From an uncultured Pelagibacteraceae bacterium (GTDB lineage: Bacteria > Pseudomonadota > Alphaproteobacteria > Pelagibacterales > Pelagibacteraceae): 64,000 nucleotides of DNA. The notes beneath the pieces were generated by a model. It was given only the letters and a program-made list of their open reading frames with translations. It was not told the DNA's origin and made no database searches. Positions 61,077 to 64,000 of the stretch are shown in pieces (positions within the stretch are counted from its first letter, which is position 1; each line of letters starts with the position of its first letter). The stretch spans positions 1 to 64,000 of the forward strand of contig CACGOO010000003.1 in assembly GCA_902574685.1 (NCBI GenBank), in the 5' to 3' direction. The translations under genes were made by a program, and so were the position numbers.

Positions 61077-61834
61077 TATTTTGCTGTCCAACCCCCATCA
61101 ATTATAATTGATGTCCCAGTTATCATACTTGATGCATCTGACGCTAAAAAACATACTGCAGTGGCCACATCCGACTCTGTTGCAAATTTACCCATTGGTA
61201 TGTTGCTTAAAGCAAGTTGTTTAAATTTTTTATTTTTAAAAAATCTTTTAACCATTGGCGTTTCAACAAAAGTTGGAGCAATAGTATTAACTCTTATCTT
61301 TTTTGATGCAAGTTCGACACTCATTCCTTTAGTTAATCCTTCAATTCCAAATTTAGTCATGTTGTAAATATTTCTTCCTGACATACCAACATGTCCTAAC
61401 TGTGAAGAAATATTAATAATTGATCCACCTTTTTTTTTATTTTTTAGCATTTTTAGAACTACTAATTGTGCAACATTAAATGCTGCTTTCATGTTTAAAT
61501 CTACGAGATAATTCATACTAGATTGTTTTATTTTTTCGAAAGGTTCAGGAATATTTGTTCCAGCATTATTCAATAATATATCAACCTTTTTAATTTTTTT
61601 TAATTTAGAATTGAGATCCTCATAGTCCATTATATCACAATTTATTTTAACTAATTTTCCTTTAACTTTTTTTATATCTTTTTGAAGTTTATCAAGATCT
61701 TTAGAAGTTCTACTAATACCAATTATAGTTGCGCCTGCTTCAGCAAGAGCTATTGAAGATGCTCTACCAATACCTTTTCCTGCACCAGTAACTAGAGCAA
61801 CTTTATTTTTTAAATTAATTTTTTTTAAATACAT
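61076..61834 (-). CDS. Short-chain dehydrogenase/reductase
   Basis: A 252-residue classical SDR. Cofactor loop TGAGKGIGRASS (residue 16 on), NNAGTN, the catalytic Ser in IINISSQLGHVGMSG, the YNMTKFG Tyr-Lys pair, and IAPTFVETPM are all present. NAD(P) dependence and an alcohol or sugar substrate are expected. Its start adjoins the terC stop. It is part of the GMC-terC-SDR run, and GMC plus SDR suggests oxidation of an alcohol or polyol. Confidence 0.92.
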   Translation of the reverse strand: MYLKKINLKNKVALVTGAGKGIGRASSIALAEAGATIIGISRTSKDLDKLQKDIKKVKGKLVKINCDIMDYEDLNSKLKKIKKVDILLNNAGTNIPEPFEKIKQSSMNYLVDLNMKAAFNVAQLVVLKMLKNKKKGGSIINISSQLGHVGMSGRNIYNMTKFGIEGLTKGMSVELASKKIRVNTIAPTFVETPMVKRFFKNKKFKQLALSNIPMGKFATESDVATAVCFLASDASSMITGTSIIIDGGWTAK

Positions 61835-62413
61835 TTATATAAATAGTTTTACGTCTGTATATATTAGCTCTATTGCAACAAATAATATTGCTAATAATCC
61901 AACCCATCCTATCCATTTATACTTTTTAATCCAGCCAGATATCAATGTTGCTGCAGTAGCCATTAAAACTATTGATAAAACTAGACCAAATATCAATAAC
62001 ATGTAGTGATCTCTAGCGGCACCCGCTACTCCTAATACATTATCTAAACTCATTGTTACATCTGCAAGAATTACAGTTGTTATTGCTTTCATAAATGATG
62101 AGTTGTCTACTTTTTTGATATTTTCTTCAGCGTTACTATTCATTTTAATTACATCCACATAAAGTCTGTAACATATATAAAGTAGTAATATTCCACCTAT
62201 AAGTCTAAGTCCTGTGATTTGTAATAGATAAGCAGTTATTAGTGTAAATATAATTCTTAAAACTACTGCTGCTCCAATTCCCCAAAAAATAATTTTTTTT
62301 CTTTGCTCTGTTGGAAACTGAGAAGCAACCATTCCAATAATAATTGCATTATCTCCTGCTAAAACTAAATCGATAAAAACTATTTGAAAAAATATTACTA
62401 TTTGTTCGGTCAT
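61835..62413 (-). CDS. terC: TerC-family membrane protein
   Basis: A 192-residue membrane protein with about six helices. The TerC acidic motifs are LVLAGDNAIIIGM and VTMSLDNVLGVAG, whose Asp residues are thought to bind Mn or other metals in YjbE/MntX-like exporters. A hydrophilic NAEENIKKVDNSS loop separates the halves. Its start overlaps the GMC stop by four bases (ATGA). Metal export or tellurite-type resistance is the family's role. Confidence 0.9.
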   Translation of the reverse strand: MTEQIVIFFQIVFIDLVLAGDNAIIIGMVASQFPTEQRKKIIFWGIGAAVVLRIIFTLITAYLLQITGLRLIGGILLLYICYRLYVDVIKMNSNAEENIKKVDNSSFMKAITTVILADVTMSLDNVLGVAGAARDHYMLLIFGLVLSIVLMATAATLISGWIKKYKWIGWVGLLAILFVAIELIYTDVKLFI

Positions 62414-64000
62414 CTTCTACTATCCTCAATTATCATATCAGCTGCTTTTTCCGCAATCATTATTGTCGGTGCATTTGTATTTCCTGATGTGATATGAGGC
62501 ATAACAGAGGCATCTACAACCCTTAAATTTTCTAGTCCGTGAGCGACTAATCTATCGTTAACAACAGCATTTTCATCTTTACCCATTCTACATGTGCTCA
62601 CTGGATGGAATATAGTATTTGCAAATTTTCCAGCTTCTGTTGCTAATTCTTCATTATCAGTAATATTGATTCCCGGTCTAAGCTCTTCAGGTTGGTAATC
62701 TTTATAAGCTTTAGACTCCATAACAATTTTTCTTACAATCTTTAAAGCTTTTCCAGCAATTTCACGATCTTCATCAGTTGATAAATAATTCATTTTTATT
62801 TTTGGCGAAACTCTGGTGTCTGGAGATTTTAATTCTATAGACCCTCTACTTGTTGGTCTTACATTTGTAATTGTTGGAGTGAACGCTGGAAATTTATGTA
62901 AAGCTGATTTTCCTAAAAGATCGGTACTTGCTGGTGAAATATGAAATTGAAGATTTGGAGTTTCTAAATGCTCATCACTCTTAACAAAACCGCAAACATA
63001 ACTAGCACCAACTGTTAGAGGTCCTTTTCTCAAGAGAAGAAACTTTAAACCAGATAACATTTTTTTAGTAAAGCTGTAGTAAATATCATTTAAAGTTTCT
63101 AAATTTTTAATTTTATAAACAGGCCTTAGCATTAAATGATCAGTTAGATTTCTCCCAACTCCTTGATGATCTTTTAATACATTAATATTATATTCTTTTA
63201 AAAGTTCTCCTGGACCAATCCCTGATGCTTGTAATATATGAGGCGAGCCTATTGTACCTGCGCTTAATATAATTTCTTTATTAGTTTCAACTGAAAATTC
63301 TTTTCCCTCTATCCAATAATTTACTTTTTTTGCTTTTTTATTTTCAAATTCTATATTTTTAATGTGAGCCTTAGTAATAATTTTTAAATTTTTTCTACTC
63401 TTAACTGGATTTAAATAACCTACAGCTGTACTGCATCTAAAGCCATTTTTAATTGTGAATGGAAAATATCCCATTCCTTCATTATCACCGTTGTTAAAAT
63501 CATCAGTTCTTTTATAACCATGTTCTTCAGCAGCTTCTAAAAATAGATCAAGAACTTTAAATGTTGCTCTAATCTTCTCAACTGCAATAGGTCCTCCAGA
63601 ACCATGAAACTCATTTTCTCCAAATTGAAAATCTTCAGACTTTTTGAAATAGGGTAGAACATCATCCCAAGACCAACCAACATTACCTAATTGCCTCCAA
63701 TAATTATAATCATTAGATTGACCTCTAATATAAAGCATTCCATTAATAGAGGAGCTTCCACCTAATGTTTTTCCTCTTGGATAAACCATTTGCCTGTTAT
63801 CACAGTTTGGTTCTTTTTCAGTATTAAAGCACCAGTCAGTATCTGGATTGTGCATTGTTTTAAAATAACCCCCTGGAATATGGATCCAAGGATTGCTATC
63901 TTTTCCTCCGGCCTCAAGTAAAAGAACTTTAGTATCAGGATTTGCTGTTAATCTGTTAGCTAAAACACAGCCAGCTGAACCAGCGCCGATAATTATGTAA
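62410..64000 (-). CDS. GMC oxidoreductase (choline/alcohol dehydrogenase type), 5' end cut by window
   Basis: The frame is open through the window edge, so the N-terminus is missing; about 530 residues are seen. GAGSAGCVLANRL (FAD-binding) lies just inside the edge, GGSSSINGMLYIRG (GMC signature) follows, with AGTIGSPHILQASGIGP and the active His in IFHPVSTCRMG / SGNTNAPTIMIAEKAADMI. The family includes choline, glucose and alcohol dehydrogenases. First gene of the leftward run with terC, SDR, M23, hydratase and M24 protein. Alcohol or choline oxidation is plausible. Confidence 0.92.
   Translation of the reverse strand, partial: YIIIGAGSAGCVLANRLTANPDTKVLLLEAGGKDSNPWIHIPGGYFKTMHNPDTDWCFNTEKEPNCDNRQMVYPRGKTLGGSSSINGMLYIRGQSNDYNYWRQLGNVGWSWDDVLPYFKKSEDFQFGENEFHGSGGPIAVEKIRATFKVLDLFLEAAEEHGYKRTDDFNNGDNEGMGYFPFTIKNGFRCSTAVGYLNPVKSRKNLKIITKAHIKNIEFENKKAKKVNYWIEGKEFSVETNKEIILSAGTIGSPHILQASGIGPGELLKEYNINVLKDHQGVGRNLTDHLMLRPVYKIKNLETLNDIYYSFTKKMLSGLKFLLLRKGPLTVGASYVCGFVKSDEHLETPNLQFHISPASTDLLGKSALHKFPAFTPTITNVRPTSRGSIELKSPDTRVSPKIKMNYLSTDEDREIAGKALKIVRKIVMESKAYKDYQPEELRPGINITDNEELATEAGKFANTIFHPVSTCRMGKDENAVVNDRLVAHGLENLRVVDASVMPHITSGNTNAPTIMIAEKAADMIIEDSRR

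Noticed and set aside
1..64000. CRISPR arrays, phage or transposon genes, tRNA or rRNA genes
   Set aside because: Looked for direct repeats with regular spacing, transposase/integrase motifs and tRNA T-loop motifs in the gaps; none was found.

Overview
The window is strongly AT-rich, extremely gene-dense DNA from a streamlined marine alphaproteobacterium of the SAR11 / Candidatus Pelagibacter type. The evidence is gene content plus compactness: one-to-four-base gene overlaps are common (TAATG, ATGA, convergent TTAA), many proteins are Lys/Asn/Ile-rich, a TPP riboswitch sits directly in front of a sodium:solute symporter (the arrangement described for the SAR11 HMP transporter ThiV), and aprBA and organosulfonate genes are present. 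No rRNA, tRNA, insertion sequence, phage gene or CRISPR array was found. No conventional transcription-factor gene was found either; HU is the only obvious DNA-binding chromosomal protein and RecX the only other regulator-like protein.

Layout. 1-7.3 kb: a partial Ldh-family dehydrogenase, a taurine-type ABC transporter (tauA, tauB and an unusually long tauC-like permease) and, divergently, an omega-amino-acid:pyruvate aminotransferase followed by alanine dehydrogenase. 7.4-11.7 kb: thioredoxin-like protein, cytochrome b561, two c-type cytochromes, a DUF4396 protein, an ABC-2 exporter and two tiny membrane proteins. 11.7-17.1 kb: a TSUP permease, TPP riboswitch plus thiV, an RseP-type protease, HU and an ammonium transporter. 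17.1-27.5 kb: housekeeping genes (bcp, rhodanese, recX, cysQ, mnmA, metC, MFS permease, pabB-pabA-pabC, HIT protein) with several very small genes, including a 27-residue, extremely basic peptide.

27.5-38.4 kb is the sulfur core: aprM-like, aprB, aprA, an unknown Apr neighbour, a TauE/SafE-family permease, sulfolactate sulfo-lyase suyAB, sulfoacetaldehyde acetyltransferase xsc, a DAO-type oxidase and a class I aminotransferase. With the 1-7.3 kb region this gives a coherent scheme: C2/C3 sulfonates are imported, deaminated to sulfoacetaldehyde or converted to sulfolactate, desulfonated by Xsc or SuyAB to acetyl phosphate or pyruvate plus sulfite, and the sulfite is oxidised by Apr in the APS-forming direction or exported. 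Sat, Pta and a TauR regulator are not visible here.

38.4-38.8 kb is the only gene-free stretch above 300 bases and is rich in hairpins. 38.8-46.7 kb holds a photolyase, a remarkable two-cNBD / PlsC-like acyltransferase / SGNH hydrolase fusion, a CRTAC-like FG-GAP protein and several secreted or small unknowns. 46.8-51.6 kb is a TRAP transporter followed by an enoyl-CoA hydratase-like protein and a class III CoA-transferase. 51.6-64 kb carries a YdiJ-like flavo/iron-sulfur dehydrogenase, an enolase-superfamily enzyme, a class V aminotransferase, a renalase-like flavoprotein and a leftward operon of GMC oxidoreductase (partial), TerC, SDR, M23 peptidase, FAH/hydratase and an M24-fold hydrolase.

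All functional names are from sequence reading without database searches. Enzyme classes are generally secure; exact substrates are inferred from context.
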